Below, piece after piece: positions 34,706 through 43,117 of a DNA stretch of 64,000 bases; position 1 is the stretch's first letter; each line of letters starts with the position of its first letter. The position numbers and the translations under genes were made by a program. The notes beneath the pieces were generated by a model that did no database searches, was not told the DNA's origin, and was given only the letters and a program-made list of their open reading frames with translations. The DNA is from G963717155 sp963717155. Lineage in GTDB: Bacteria; Actinomycetota; Thermoleophilia; Gaiellales; JALYLC01. The stretch is taken from contig OY970326.1 in assembly GCA_963717155.1 (NCBI GenBank), positions 3,472,001 through 3,536,000 of the forward strand, in the 5' to 3' direction.

Positions 34706-35911
34706 ATGATGTTGGTCGAGCACACGCTCACCGTTCCGCTCGATCATGACCGGCCGGAGGGAGCGACGATCGAGGTGTTCGCGCGCGAGGTCGCTGCATC
34801 CGAGAGAAGTGACCGGCCGTACCTCCTCTTCCTGCAGGGCGGTCCGGGAAACGAGGCGCCGCGTCCGACCCGCTTGCCGGGAGCCCCGGCGTGGCTCGCT
34901 CGCGCGCTGCGCGACTACCGGGTGATCATGCTCGACCAACGCGGCACCGGACGGTCGACCCCGTACGGGACACCCGGCGCGGATCCCATCGCCGATGCCG
35001 AGCGGCTGCGTCACTTCCGCGCGGACGCGATCGTCCGCGACGCCGAGTGCCTGCGCGAGCACCTCGGTCTTGGTCGCTGGAGCCTGCTCGGTCAGTCGTT
35101 CGGAGGCTTCTGTTCCCTGCAGTACCTGTGCGCCGCGCCGGACAGCTTGCGCGAGGTGTACTTCACCGGCGGTCTGCCGCCGGTCGGCCGGCCGGCCGAC
35201 GACGTGTACTCGGCGACCTTCGACTCGGTGCGGCGGCTCAACCAGCGATACCTCCGGCGCTTCCCGGAGGACGGCTCCAGGCTCGCTCGATTGCTGGACC
35301 GCTGTGATGCCGGAGAGGTTCGCAGGCCCGATGGCACGCTCGTCAGCCGACGCCTCCTGCGAACCATCGGGCATGGGCTGGGGATGGACGGCGGAGCGGA
35401 GGCCATCCACTATCTGATCGAACGCGACCCGAGCTCGCCCGCGTTCAGCCACGACCTCGCGGCGATGCTGCCGTTCGGCGCGCGCAACCCGCTCTATGCG
35501 GTGCTACACGAATCGAGCTACGCCGATGGCGGGCGCACACGGTGGTCTGCCGATCGCGTCCAGCCCGACGACTTCCGCGGCGAGGCGACCCTGCTCACAG
35601 CGGAGCACCTGTTCCCGTGGCACTTCGAGGACTCAACCGATCTTCAGCCGTACCGCGACATCGCCATGATCCTCGCCGAGCACGACTGGCCGCGTCTGTA
35701 CGACGCAGGCCGACTCGCCGAGGTCGACGTCCCCTGTGCGGCCGCGATCTACGCCGACGACCCCTATGTCGACCGCACGTTCTCCGAGCAAACCGCCGAC
35801 CTCCTTCCCGGCATGCGGCGCTGGCTCACCGACGAGTACCTCCACAACGGCTTGCGCACGGCGGGAGACCGCATCCTCGACAGGTTGATCGAGCTAGTCC
35901 GAGACACCTGA
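34706..35911 (+). CDS. Alpha/beta hydrolase, S33 prolyl-aminopeptidase family
   Basis: A 401-residue hydrolase resembling proline iminopeptidases of the long Pip form. The oxyanion motif is LFLQGGPGNEAPRP, the Asp/Arg region MLDQRGTGRSTPYG is typical, and the nucleophile is Ser in LLGQSFGGFCSLQYL (about residue 131). The C-terminal His lies within the last 25 residues (EYLHNGLR). The start is the ATG at 34706 with AGGAGGAG eight bases upstream. It is convergent with the sialidase-like gene. Confidence 0.88.
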   Translation: MMLVEHTLTVPLDHDRPEGATIEVFAREVAASERSDRPYLLFLQGGPGNEAPRPTRLPGAPAWLARALRDYRVIMLDQRGTGRSTPYGTPGADPIADAERLRHFRADAIVRDAECLREHLGLGRWSLLGQSFGGFCSLQYLCAAPDSLREVYFTGGLPPVGRPADDVYSATFDSVRRLNQRYLRRFPEDGSRLARLLDRCDAGEVRRPDGTLVSRRLLRTIGHGLGMDGGAEAIHYLIERDPSSPAFSHDLAAMLPFGARNPLYAVLHESSYADGGRTRWSADRVQPDDFRGEATLLTAEHLFPWHFEDSTDLQPYRDIAMILAEHDWPRLYDAGRLAEVDVPCAAAIYADDPYVDRTFSEQTADLLPGMRRWLTDEYLHNGLRTAGDRILDRLIELVRDT

Positions 35912-35937
35912 ACACCAACGCGTAGGTCCACCCGGTA

Positions 35938-37461
35938 CTAGTCGAGCGAGCGGTGTGCCGCGCCGACCCCGACCCCGGTGATCGGCCCGGCGCCCTGGCT
36001 GCTGGATGCGTGGGTGGCCTGGGCGGGAGTCGCGACCGCCAAGGGTGACGTCGGGGCGTACATGGCCTCGTCGAATCCGGAGGCCTGGAAGCCGACCGGG
36101 AAGACGGTGGCCGCGTGCCCGCCGGAGAACGACGTCGAGATGTAGTCGCCGACCATCGGTCCTTGCGAGGTCAGGGCGATCTGGCTGAGCGCCATCGGTC
36201 CGGCGAGCTGTGTCGGGTCGCCCCAGTGAGCGCCGCCGTCGGGCGAGGAGATGTAGCCGACCTCGAGCCGGCAGGCACCGCCGCAGTTGGCCGTCGGATA
36301 GAAGTAGTAGGTAAGCGCGAGATGCGTGGTCGTTCCGGCGGTCGCCGAGTCGACGGCGAGGCCGGGGATGAAGTGATCGACGCCGCTCGTGACATCGTCG
36401 ATCGGCACGCGTGTCGGCGCGCTCCAGGTTACCCCGTCTGTGGACGTCGAGAAGACGATGTCGTTGGCGGTGCACTTCTTGCGGAAGCGGCAGTCCTCCC
36501 AGGCCACGTAGACGGTGCCGTCACCCGCCACCTCGGCACTGGGGAGTGGGCTGGTGCGCAGATTGCCGGCGACCGGATGGAACGCGATCGTTGCGACCTT
36601 CGACCCGCGGCTCCACGAGGCGCCACCATCGTCGGAGACGAACGCCTCGATCTGCCCGTTCAGGCTCTCGAACGGGACGATGACCCTGCCGCTCGGCTGG
36701 ACGACCGGCTGGCCGCCGAGGCCCTTGTCGTGGCCGGCAGTCTGGATCGGCACGCTCCATGTCTGACCTCCGTCGGTCGACGTGCTCATCAGCTCCCGAT
36801 CGCCGTCACCGAAGTTGTCGAACTCCGTGTAGCAATGGCCGCGGAAACGAAGACTCACGTTGTCGCAGACGGTCCAGTTCTTGTCCAGGTCGACCGAGTT
36901 GGACACCGGCGGGGGGATGCTGGCCGGTGCAGTGAACGTGCGGCCGTCGTCGGTCGAACGGCTCACGAACACGGTGGGGACGGACAGGCTCGGCAGAAGC
37001 GGTATCGACGAGACCAGCCACGTGTTGTGGGCCGCGTCGAAAGCAACGCTCGCGTCGCTGACGCGTTCGAACGGGCTCGCGGCGCCGGCGCTGAACGTCA
37101 GGCCCGGTAGGAATCCCGGCGCATCCCAGGTCGCTCCCCCGTCGCCCGAACGCACGACACCTATATCGGTTGCGCCGCCGTCGAAGAAGCGGCCGACCTG
37201 GAACACGGAGACAACCGTCGCGCCCGCAGCGAAGGTGTCGGGCTCGACCTCGGTCGCATGCTGGCTCGTCGCATTCGTGAACGGGTCGCTACTGACCCGC
37301 GTGAGCGGGACGTTCGCTCGCGCGGCGCCTGCCGCCACCAGGAATAAGGTCAGGGCCAGCGTCGCGGCCAGTCTCCGAGGGGTCATCCATGCGTGCTTCG
37401 CCTGTGAGCGCTGAACGATCGGTTCGACTGCCGGTCCTCCGAGACCCAATTTCGCGCGCAT
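35938..37461 (-). CDS. Secreted sialidase-fold (Asp-box) protein
   Basis: A 507-residue exported protein. After TPRRLAATLALTLFLVAAGAARA (signal) come at least five Asp-box units of the SxDxGxxW type: SGDGGATW, STDDGRTF, STDGGQTW, SDDGGASW and SPDGGAHW. They mark a six-bladed propeller of the sialidase/neuraminidase fold. The catalytic Arg triad and Tyr/Glu of true sialidases were not located, so it may be a non-catalytic or other glycan-binding propeller. The start has GGAGG seven bases upstream. Confidence 0.82.
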   Translation of the reverse strand: MRAKLGLGGPAVEPIVQRSQAKHAWMTPRRLAATLALTLFLVAAGAARANVPLTRVSSDPFTNATSQHATEVEPDTFAAGATVVSVFQVGRFFDGGATDIGVVRSGDGGATWDAPGFLPGLTFSAGAASPFERVSDASVAFDAAHNTWLVSSIPLLPSLSVPTVFVSRSTDDGRTFTAPASIPPPVSNSVDLDKNWTVCDNVSLRFRGHCYTEFDNFGDGDRELMSTSTDGGQTWSVPIQTAGHDKGLGGQPVVQPSGRVIVPFESLNGQIEAFVSDDGGASWSRGSKVATIAFHPVAGNLRTSPLPSAEVAGDGTVYVAWEDCRFRKKCTANDIVFSTSTDGVTWSAPTRVPIDDVTSGVDHFIPGLAVDSATAGTTTHLALTYYFYPTANCGGACRLEVGYISSPDGGAHWGDPTQLAGPMALSQIALTSQGPMVGDYISTSFSGGHAATVFPVGFQASGFDEAMYAPTSPLAVATPAQATHASSSQGAGPITGVGVGAAHRSLD

Positions 37462-37723
37462 CTTGCAACCTCCGTCGTTGTGCGGGCGAGCGGCGCGCCT
37501 CGCTCCGCAGGAAACAGGCCGGCGACAGCCTCTTGACTCTCAGCGAGATAAGGCCGGTTCCGCGACACCTATCCGGTACCCGCTCCAGTCCCTATCCCGC
37601 CGCACACTTCCTTCGGCCGCTTGCAGCGACGGCGGTCGCCCTGCCTCCCCGAGTCGGCGGTCTGCGGCGAGGCCACCCTCGCGACGCTCGGTTGCGTTGG
37701 ACACCGGCGACCCGTGCTGCCCG

Positions 37724-37822
37724 CTACCGGAGCACCAGGAAGATGACCAGGATGATCAGGATCACAAGGACGACGCCGCCGCCGATGTAGATTCCAGCGG
37801 CGAGCGGAATGAGAGGGGTCAT
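37724..37822 (-). CDS. 32-residue membrane miniprotein
   Basis: A very short ORF on the minus strand: MTPLIPLAAGIYIGGGVVLVI, then a Leu/Ile/Val helix and ending LVLR, stop at 37724. It is one TM helix with a positive C-terminal end. Its codons keep a hydrophobic reading over the full length, with AAAGG about 11 bases upstream of the ATG. Small hydrophobic proteins of this kind occur in many actinobacteria but function is unknown. It lies between the secreted-protein gene and the ECF sigma gene, and could be linked to the latter (inference). Confidence 0.6.
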   Translation of the reverse strand: MTPLIPLAAGIYIGGGVVLVILIILVIFLVLR

Positions 37823-38004
37823 AGAGGGTGGAACCTTTCATGGGGTGCGGGGAGCGGCCTGATGCGTCAGGGGTGATTTGAGCCTCTACTACCCAGACAC
37901 CGCATGGCTCGATTCCTTACGCGGCGCGTGTGGAAAATCGTCGAGATGGGCATATGGCCCTGACTGGCAGGTGTGGGCCGCGGCCTCAACAGGAGGGAGA
38001 CGGA

Positions 38005-39870
38005 GTGGCCGCCGTGGGCGGTGTGAGGGCACCGGAAGCGCAACCGAGGGCTGACGGGCGGCTCGCGGCGATCTATGCCGAACACGCGTCCGGTCTGCGC
38101 AAGCGATGCACGCGACTCACGGGTGACCCGGTGGCGGCGGAGGACCTGATGCAAGAGGCGTTCGTCCGCTTCCTCGCGAGGTTTCCCGAGCCGCCAGCCG
38201 GCATGAACGTACGTGGGTACCTGCTGGCCACGGCGAGAAACATCAGGGTCAACCAGCGTCGCGCCGAGGTCGCCGTCTCGGTCGATGAGATCGACGACAC
38301 GCGAACCGTCGATGATCGAATCGAGAACGACCCCGTCCGCGCCCTCCTCCTGGCGGAACAGCGGACGCACGTGCAGCGAGCGGCGGCGGTACTGACCGCG
38401 CGGCAGCGGCGGGCCTTGACGCTCCGCGAGCTGGACGATCGCTCCTACTCGGAGATCGGCGCCGAACTGGGGCTCGTCCCAAACGCTGTCGCCCAGGTTG
38501 TGTGGCGCGCGCGCACCCAGCTCCGTCGTTCGATCCGCCGCGGACAGATCGACGTTGAGGGCTTGCCCGCGGATTGCCGCGCGCTCCTCGACTACATGTC
38601 CGCCCTTGCCGACAAGACGCCAACCAGCGACACGGACGCACTCGCAACGCACATGGCGCACTGCAGCATCTGCCGCCGGACGCTCGCTTCCTACCAGGAA
38701 GCTGGCTCCAGGTTGCGCGGGTCCGCTCCATACCTCCCGCTCGTCGCATTGGCGGCTCGAGTCGGGACCGCACTTCGAGCGGCCATCGAGTCGCCGATCG
38801 CCCTTGGCACGGCGGCCGCAGTCGGCGCGGTTGCCGTCGGCGGCGGCGCGTTCGTTGCCCACGAAGCCTCGTCGTCCGTTTCCAAGGCCGGCGTGTCGAC
38901 CCTCTCGCGGCTGGAGGCGGCGTCCGCGGCACCTGCCCCCGCCGGCCGTCGGTCAAACGTGTCGTTCGTGGTCGACCGGACGCCGGCAGGCGCGCATCCG
39001 CCGATCGGGCAGTCCAACACCCATTCTCAGCGGCGTAGGTCGCGCATGGTCTCCCGGACCGATCACACCTTCACGCTGTCCACCGCCTCAGTGCGTTCCC
39101 CAGCTACCACCCGCGCAATTGCACCAGCGCCTCCCTTCGGCGCTCCGGCAGTCGTACGCACGCCCGAGGTGTCGACCAGTGATGCGCCACCCGCTCATGT
39201 GACACCTTCGAAGGTCGCGAAGCCGGCGCAAACTGTGTCTCGGTCGCCCGCAGCGTCGAAGGTGACGCGAGGGAAGTCCGCTGCACACGCGAAGCCGAAG
39301 AAGAACCCCGTGCAGCGTGCGAAGGCACCCATGTCCGCTGCGACGAAGACCCCAACACAGATCGGTCGGGGACACGCGTCGCGGATTGCGCGTGTTGTCA
39401 CGCCGGCACTCGGACTGTCTACGCATTCCAATGGTCCCGCGAACGATGTGGGCCACGCCGGGTCCCACACGACGGGCAAGGCGTCTCCTCCAACACCAGG
39501 GAACCCGCCGCAGTCGAACCGCGCGCCATCGCCCACGAGGCCCAACGGAGAACACGCCAGAGGTCACAACGTCTCCCCCTCTCTCGAAGCGGTCAGCCCC
39601 GACGCCCCCACCGCCACAACGGCCCGCAACGAGGCACCAGTTACATCTCCACCGAGCGCGAACTCGCAGTCCGAGAAGGCCGCCCAGCAGGTTGCCGTGG
39701 AGCCCAACGAGGTATCGAGCGACGCCGCTACGACTCCGGCAGTTCCGCCCACTCCATCACCCGGACCCGCCGGAGCGCCGCCAGTGACCACTCAGGATGG
39801 CGCCGCCGCGGGTGGACAGCCAGCCCCAGGCTCCTCTGCCGGAAAAGGGCAAGGGCCTCCGTCGAAGTGA
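38005..39870 (+). CDS. ECF sigma factor fused to zinc-finger, TM and long Pro/Thr/Ala-rich tail
   Basis: A 621-residue protein. The start is the GTG at 38005 with AGGAGGGAG five bases upstream. Sigma region 2 is about residues 17-85 (AAIYAEHASGLRKRCTRLTGDPVAAEDLMQEAFVRF), region 4 about 120-175 (LTARQRRALTLRELDDRSYSEIGAELGLVPNAVAQVVWRARTQLRRS). An anti-sigma-like zinc site HMAHCSICRRT follows near 215. A single TM is about 255-290 (TAAAVGAVAVGGGAFVAHEA). The rest is a disordered, low-complexity tail that would lie outside the cell. A membrane-tethered sigma factor controlled by envelope signals is inferred; no separate anti-sigma gene is adjacent. Confidence 0.85.
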   Translation: MAAVGGVRAPEAQPRADGRLAAIYAEHASGLRKRCTRLTGDPVAAEDLMQEAFVRFLARFPEPPAGMNVRGYLLATARNIRVNQRRAEVAVSVDEIDDTRTVDDRIENDPVRALLLAEQRTHVQRAAAVLTARQRRALTLRELDDRSYSEIGAELGLVPNAVAQVVWRARTQLRRSIRRGQIDVEGLPADCRALLDYMSALADKTPTSDTDALATHMAHCSICRRTLASYQEAGSRLRGSAPYLPLVALAARVGTALRAAIESPIALGTAAAVGAVAVGGGAFVAHEASSSVSKAGVSTLSRLEAASAAPAPAGRRSNVSFVVDRTPAGAHPPIGQSNTHSQRRRSRMVSRTDHTFTLSTASVRSPATTRAIAPAPPFGAPAVVRTPEVSTSDAPPAHVTPSKVAKPAQTVSRSPAASKVTRGKSAAHAKPKKNPVQRAKAPMSAATKTPTQIGRGHASRIARVVTPALGLSTHSNGPANDVGHAGSHTTGKASPPTPGNPPQSNRAPSPTRPNGEHARGHNVSPSLEAVSPDAPTATTARNEAPVTSPPSANSQSEKAAQQVAVEPNEVSSDAATTPAVPPTPSPGPAGAPPVTTQDGAAAGGQPAPGSSAGKGQGPPSK

Positions 39871-40023
39871 GCGTTCCGGCTGCGCTGCGACAGCCCTGGG
39901 AATGGTGAGCGGTGAGCGGGCTCACCGAAATCGACAGAGGTTCCCCACTTCTATCCGGGTTCTTTCCCGGGTGGGGCACTGGCCGAGGGCGCCGAGCCAT
40001 TTGTCGCCCCGAGCCCACCTATC

Positions 40024-41004
40024 ATGGGGGTCGTGACACGAACTACATTGATCACGGGCGGGGCTGGCTACATCGGAGCGCTCGCGAGTCGCGAGCTTCT
40101 CGCGACTGGTCGGACTGTCCGCGTTCTGGACAACCTCTTACATGCTCAAGAGGGGGTTGCGGCGGAACTCGAGACCCTCGGGATCGAGTTGATCCGAGGC
40201 GACGTATGCGACGGTCGAGCTCGTCAAGCCGGGTTGCGAGATGCCGACGAGGTCGTGCACCTCGCCGCGATCGTGGGTGATCCGGCCTGCGCGCGCGACC
40301 CGTCACTGGCACGCGAGGTGAACATCGCGGGAAGCCGTGCAATGATCGACGACGCGCGCAACGCCGGCGTTCAGCGGCTGATCTTCGCGTCTACGTGTTC
40401 GAACTATGGACGCATGGACGATCCGACCGTGCCGGTCAGTGAAGACGGCGAGCTTCGCCCCGTGTCGCTCTACGCGGAGCAGAAGGTCGAGATCGAGACG
40501 CTCCTGCTCTCCGCGATGCCCGGATCTCTCTCCCCGACGTGTCTTCGCTTCGCCACTGTGTACGGGGTTGCTCCGCGAATGCGCTTCGACCTCACAGTGA
40601 ACGAGTTCACGCGCGACCTCTGGGCAGAACGCTCGCTCGAGGTGTTCGGCGAGCAGTTCTGGCGACCGTACGTACATGTCGGCGATGCGGCCCGTGCGAT
40701 CCGCACAGTGCTCGACGCCCCGCGCGACCTCACGGCGCACGAGGTCTATAACATCGGTGATTCCCGCGAGAACTATCGCAAGATCGACCTCGTCGAGGAG
40801 ATCAAGGCGCAGATTCCCCGTGGCTCGGTGACGTTCGTGCGGCGCGACGAGGACCCTCGCGACTACAAGGTGAGTTTCGCGAAGGCAAATGACCGTCTTC
40901 GTTTCAAGACTCGGATGACCGTGCCAGAGGGGATCGCTGAAATAGGCCGCGCGCTGGACGACGACGCGTTCGGAGATCCCTTCGACCTACGTTTCAGGAA
41001 CTGA
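40024..41004 (+). CDS. NAD-dependent epimerase/dehydratase (nucleotide-sugar modifying)
   Basis: Extended SDR of 326 residues. The Rossmann motif TLITGGAGYIGA begins the protein, and the catalytic region is ASTCSNYGRMDDP (Ser/Thr) with Tyr/Lys in SLYAEQKVEIE. Substrates of this subgroup are NDP-hexoses (epimerisation, dehydration or reduction). A second in-frame start (GTG at 40033) exists; no strong ribosome-binding site is seen for either. Its stop overlaps the aminotransferase start (TGATG), so the two are co-transcribed. First gene of the polysaccharide locus. Confidence 0.88.
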   Translation: MGVVTRTTLITGGAGYIGALASRELLATGRTVRVLDNLLHAQEGVAAELETLGIELIRGDVCDGRARQAGLRDADEVVHLAAIVGDPACARDPSLAREVNIAGSRAMIDDARNAGVQRLIFASTCSNYGRMDDPTVPVSEDGELRPVSLYAEQKVEIETLLLSAMPGSLSPTCLRFATVYGVAPRMRFDLTVNEFTRDLWAERSLEVFGEQFWRPYVHVGDAARAIRTVLDAPRDLTAHEVYNIGDSRENYRKIDLVEEIKAQIPRGSVTFVRRDEDPRDYKVSFAKANDRLRFKTRMTVPEGIAEIGRALDDDAFGDPFDLRFRN

Positions 41005-42146
41005 TGCCCGCTGCGAGCACGCAGTGGGCAGTCCCTCTCTCGGATGTCGCGATCACCGAGGAGGACATCGAGGCCGTGGCGGGGGTCTACCGTTCCGGCT
41101 GGCTGAGCCAGGGCGAAGCGGCCCGGGCGTTCGAAGAGGCGATCGAGAGCTACACGGGCGCGCGACACGCGGTCGCAGTGACCAACTGTACCGCTGCGCT
41201 GCACCTCATGGCGACTGCTGCAGGACTCGGGCCAGGTGACGAGGTGATCATGCCTGCGCTGACATTTGTCGCGACCGCGAACTCCGTGGCGTACACGGGT
41301 GCGACGCCGGTGTTCGCCGACATCGTGAGTCCGACTGAGCCGTGGCTCGACCCGACGTCGGTTGCAGCCAGTCTCACATCGCGCACCAGAGCGATCCTGA
41401 GCATGCCGTACGGCGGGCATCCGGGAGAGAGCCTTGCGCTTCGCGAACTGGCCGCCGAACACGGACTCCTGTTCCTGGAGGACGCTGCTCACGCGCTCGG
41501 GTCACGGACGGGAGGGGAGCATCTCGGAACACTCGGGTGGGCCGGCGCCTACAGCTTCTTCTCCAACAAGAACCTGACCGTCGGAGAGGGCGGGATGGTG
41601 GTGTGCGCGGACGACGCTGTTGCAGCAAAGCTACGTCTACTGCGATCGCACGGGATGACGACGTTGTCGTGGGATCGACATCGGGGCCATGCCGCCGGCT
41701 ACGATGTGGTCGCGCTCGGGTTCAACTATCGGATCGACGAGGCGCGATGCGCCCTCGGGCGACAGCGACTCGCTCGCCTCGACGCGGACAACTCACGCCG
41801 TGCGGCGGTTGACGCGCGGTACCGGGACGCGCTCGATGGCATGCGCGGCGTCGAGACCACGCTCGGGTCGGTCGACGGGGTTACCCTCGCATATCACCTG
41901 TTCACCGTCGTAGTCGACGCGAGACTCGAGCGAGACGCGGTTCGCGCTTATCTGGCGAAGCTCGGCGTACAGACGAGCATTCACTATCCGCCGGTGCACC
42001 GGTTCCAGATCTATGCCCGGGAAGGCTTCACACTCCCGGCAACCGAGGAGTACGGGCGACGGGCCGTCTCGCTTCCGCTGTTTCCCCACATGACGGTCAC
42101 ACAAACCGATCTCGTTATCGACGCTCTTCGCGAGGCGTGTTCGTGA
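41004..42146 (+). CDS. DegT/DnrJ/EryC1/StrS-family sugar aminotransferase
   Basis: PLP-dependent enzyme of 380 residues that adds an amino group to a keto-NDP-sugar. The PLP lysine is in AYSFFSNKNLTVGEGG. The phosphate-binding region GYRSGWLSQGEAARAFEEAIESY and TNCTAALHLMATAAGLGPGDEVIMPALTFVAT are typical of the family. It overlaps the preceding epimerase gene and the following nucleotidyltransferase gene, a classic trio for making an amino-sugar donor for the polysaccharide. Confidence 0.9.
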   Translation: MPAASTQWAVPLSDVAITEEDIEAVAGVYRSGWLSQGEAARAFEEAIESYTGARHAVAVTNCTAALHLMATAAGLGPGDEVIMPALTFVATANSVAYTGATPVFADIVSPTEPWLDPTSVAASLTSRTRAILSMPYGGHPGESLALRELAAEHGLLFLEDAAHALGSRTGGEHLGTLGWAGAYSFFSNKNLTVGEGGMVVCADDAVAAKLRLLRSHGMTTLSWDRHRGHAAGYDVVALGFNYRIDEARCALGRQRLARLDADNSRRAAVDARYRDALDGMRGVETTLGSVDGVTLAYHLFTVVVDARLERDAVRAYLAKLGVQTSIHYPPVHRFQIYAREGFTLPATEEYGRRAVSLPLFPHMTVTQTDLVIDALREACS

Positions 42147-42901
42147 CTCTCCCGCCCCGCACTGAGCCATGTCGAGTCGTGATTCTCGCGGGAGGCAAAG
42201 GCACGCGACTGGGTCCGTTCACCACGATCCTGCCCAAGCCGCTGCTCCCGATCGGAAACCGCGCGATCCTCGAAATCGTCATCGAGCAGCTCAGGCTTTG
42301 TGGCATCGTCCGCGTGACGCTGGCGGTTGGCTACCTCTCGCACCTGATCGAGGCGGTCTTCGGCGACGGTCACGAGTATGGAGTGTCGATCGACTACCAC
42401 CACGAGCGCGAGCCTCGTGGGACGGCCGGCGCGTTGGCAGGCATTGCCGGACTCGATGCTCCGTTTCTCATGATGAACGGTGACATCATCACGACCCTCG
42501 ACTATACGGACCTGCTGCATGCCCACCTGAGCAGCGGCAACGCCCTCACCATCGCAACTCAACGCCGCACGGCGAAGATCGACTTCGGGGTCCTCACGCT
42601 CGGGCCGCAGGAAGGTCCGACGCAGCCCGTCACCGGATACCTCGAGAAGCCAGCCAGCGAGCACGCGGTGTCGATGGGCATCTACGTGGTCGATCCAGAC
42701 CTGATCCGCCTCGTCGAAGCAGGCGGCTACCTCGACTTTCCGGACCTCGTCCTGCGTGCCCTCGCAGCAGGCGAGCGCGTGGGTTCGTATCGCTACGACG
42801 GGCTCTGGCTCGACATCGGGCGGCACGAGGATTACGAGCGCGCCATCGCCGAGTTCCCCGACATCGAGGTCCTGCTCGAAGCGCGGGATGCGATCTCGTA
42901 G
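42143..42901 (+). CDS. Sugar-1-phosphate nucleotidyltransferase
   Basis: A 252-residue NDP-sugar synthase. The signature VVILAGGKGTRLGPFTTILPKPLLPIGNRAI (GGxGTRL with the second Lys of PKP) opens the protein. MMNGDIITTLDYTDL supplies the metal-binding Asp. The start is the GTG at 42143 (GAGG seven bases upstream, overlapping the aminotransferase stop), preferred to the GTG at 42137. The base specificity (TTP, GTP or UTP) cannot be set. It closes the nucleotide-sugar operon; the 216 bases after it are AT-richer and hold no gene. Confidence 0.9.
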   Translation: MTLPPRTEPCRVVILAGGKGTRLGPFTTILPKPLLPIGNRAILEIVIEQLRLCGIVRVTLAVGYLSHLIEAVFGDGHEYGVSIDYHHEREPRGTAGALAGIAGLDAPFLMMNGDIITTLDYTDLLHAHLSSGNALTIATQRRTAKIDFGVLTLGPQEGPTQPVTGYLEKPASEHAVSMGIYVVDPDLIRLVEAGGYLDFPDLVLRALAAGERVGSYRYDGLWLDIGRHEDYERAIAEFPDIEVLLEARDAIS

Positions 42902-43117
42902 CCCGATAAGCCACTCCGCGCTCCCCGACGTGCGCGGCGCGCTCGCCGGATTTGGTGGCATTCTGGTTAAATAGCAGGATTCTTCATTGAACCTGTTGCG
43001 TTTTCTGGAGTGAAAGGTTAGAGTCGTGGGCTGTCGGAGGGGGGCCGACTACCGCACGGCGGGGGAGCTCGTACCCGCGATTCAAACCCATCGAGAAGAA
43101 CGAACCAAGAACGGCTG

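Noticed and set aside
35938..37461. Active sialidase
   Set aside because: Several Asp-boxes are present but the Arg triad and catalytic Tyr/Glu could not be placed, so only the fold is claimed.
39955..39971. CCGGG/CCCGG hairpin after the ECF sigma gene
   Set aside because: Only a 5-bp stem, common by chance at this GC content, and no T-run.
42902..43117. Promoter for the sugar phosphotransferase (TTGCGT/TTAGAG-like pair near 43001)
   Set aside because: AT-richer region and plausible location, but the hexamers are too poor to call a promoter.
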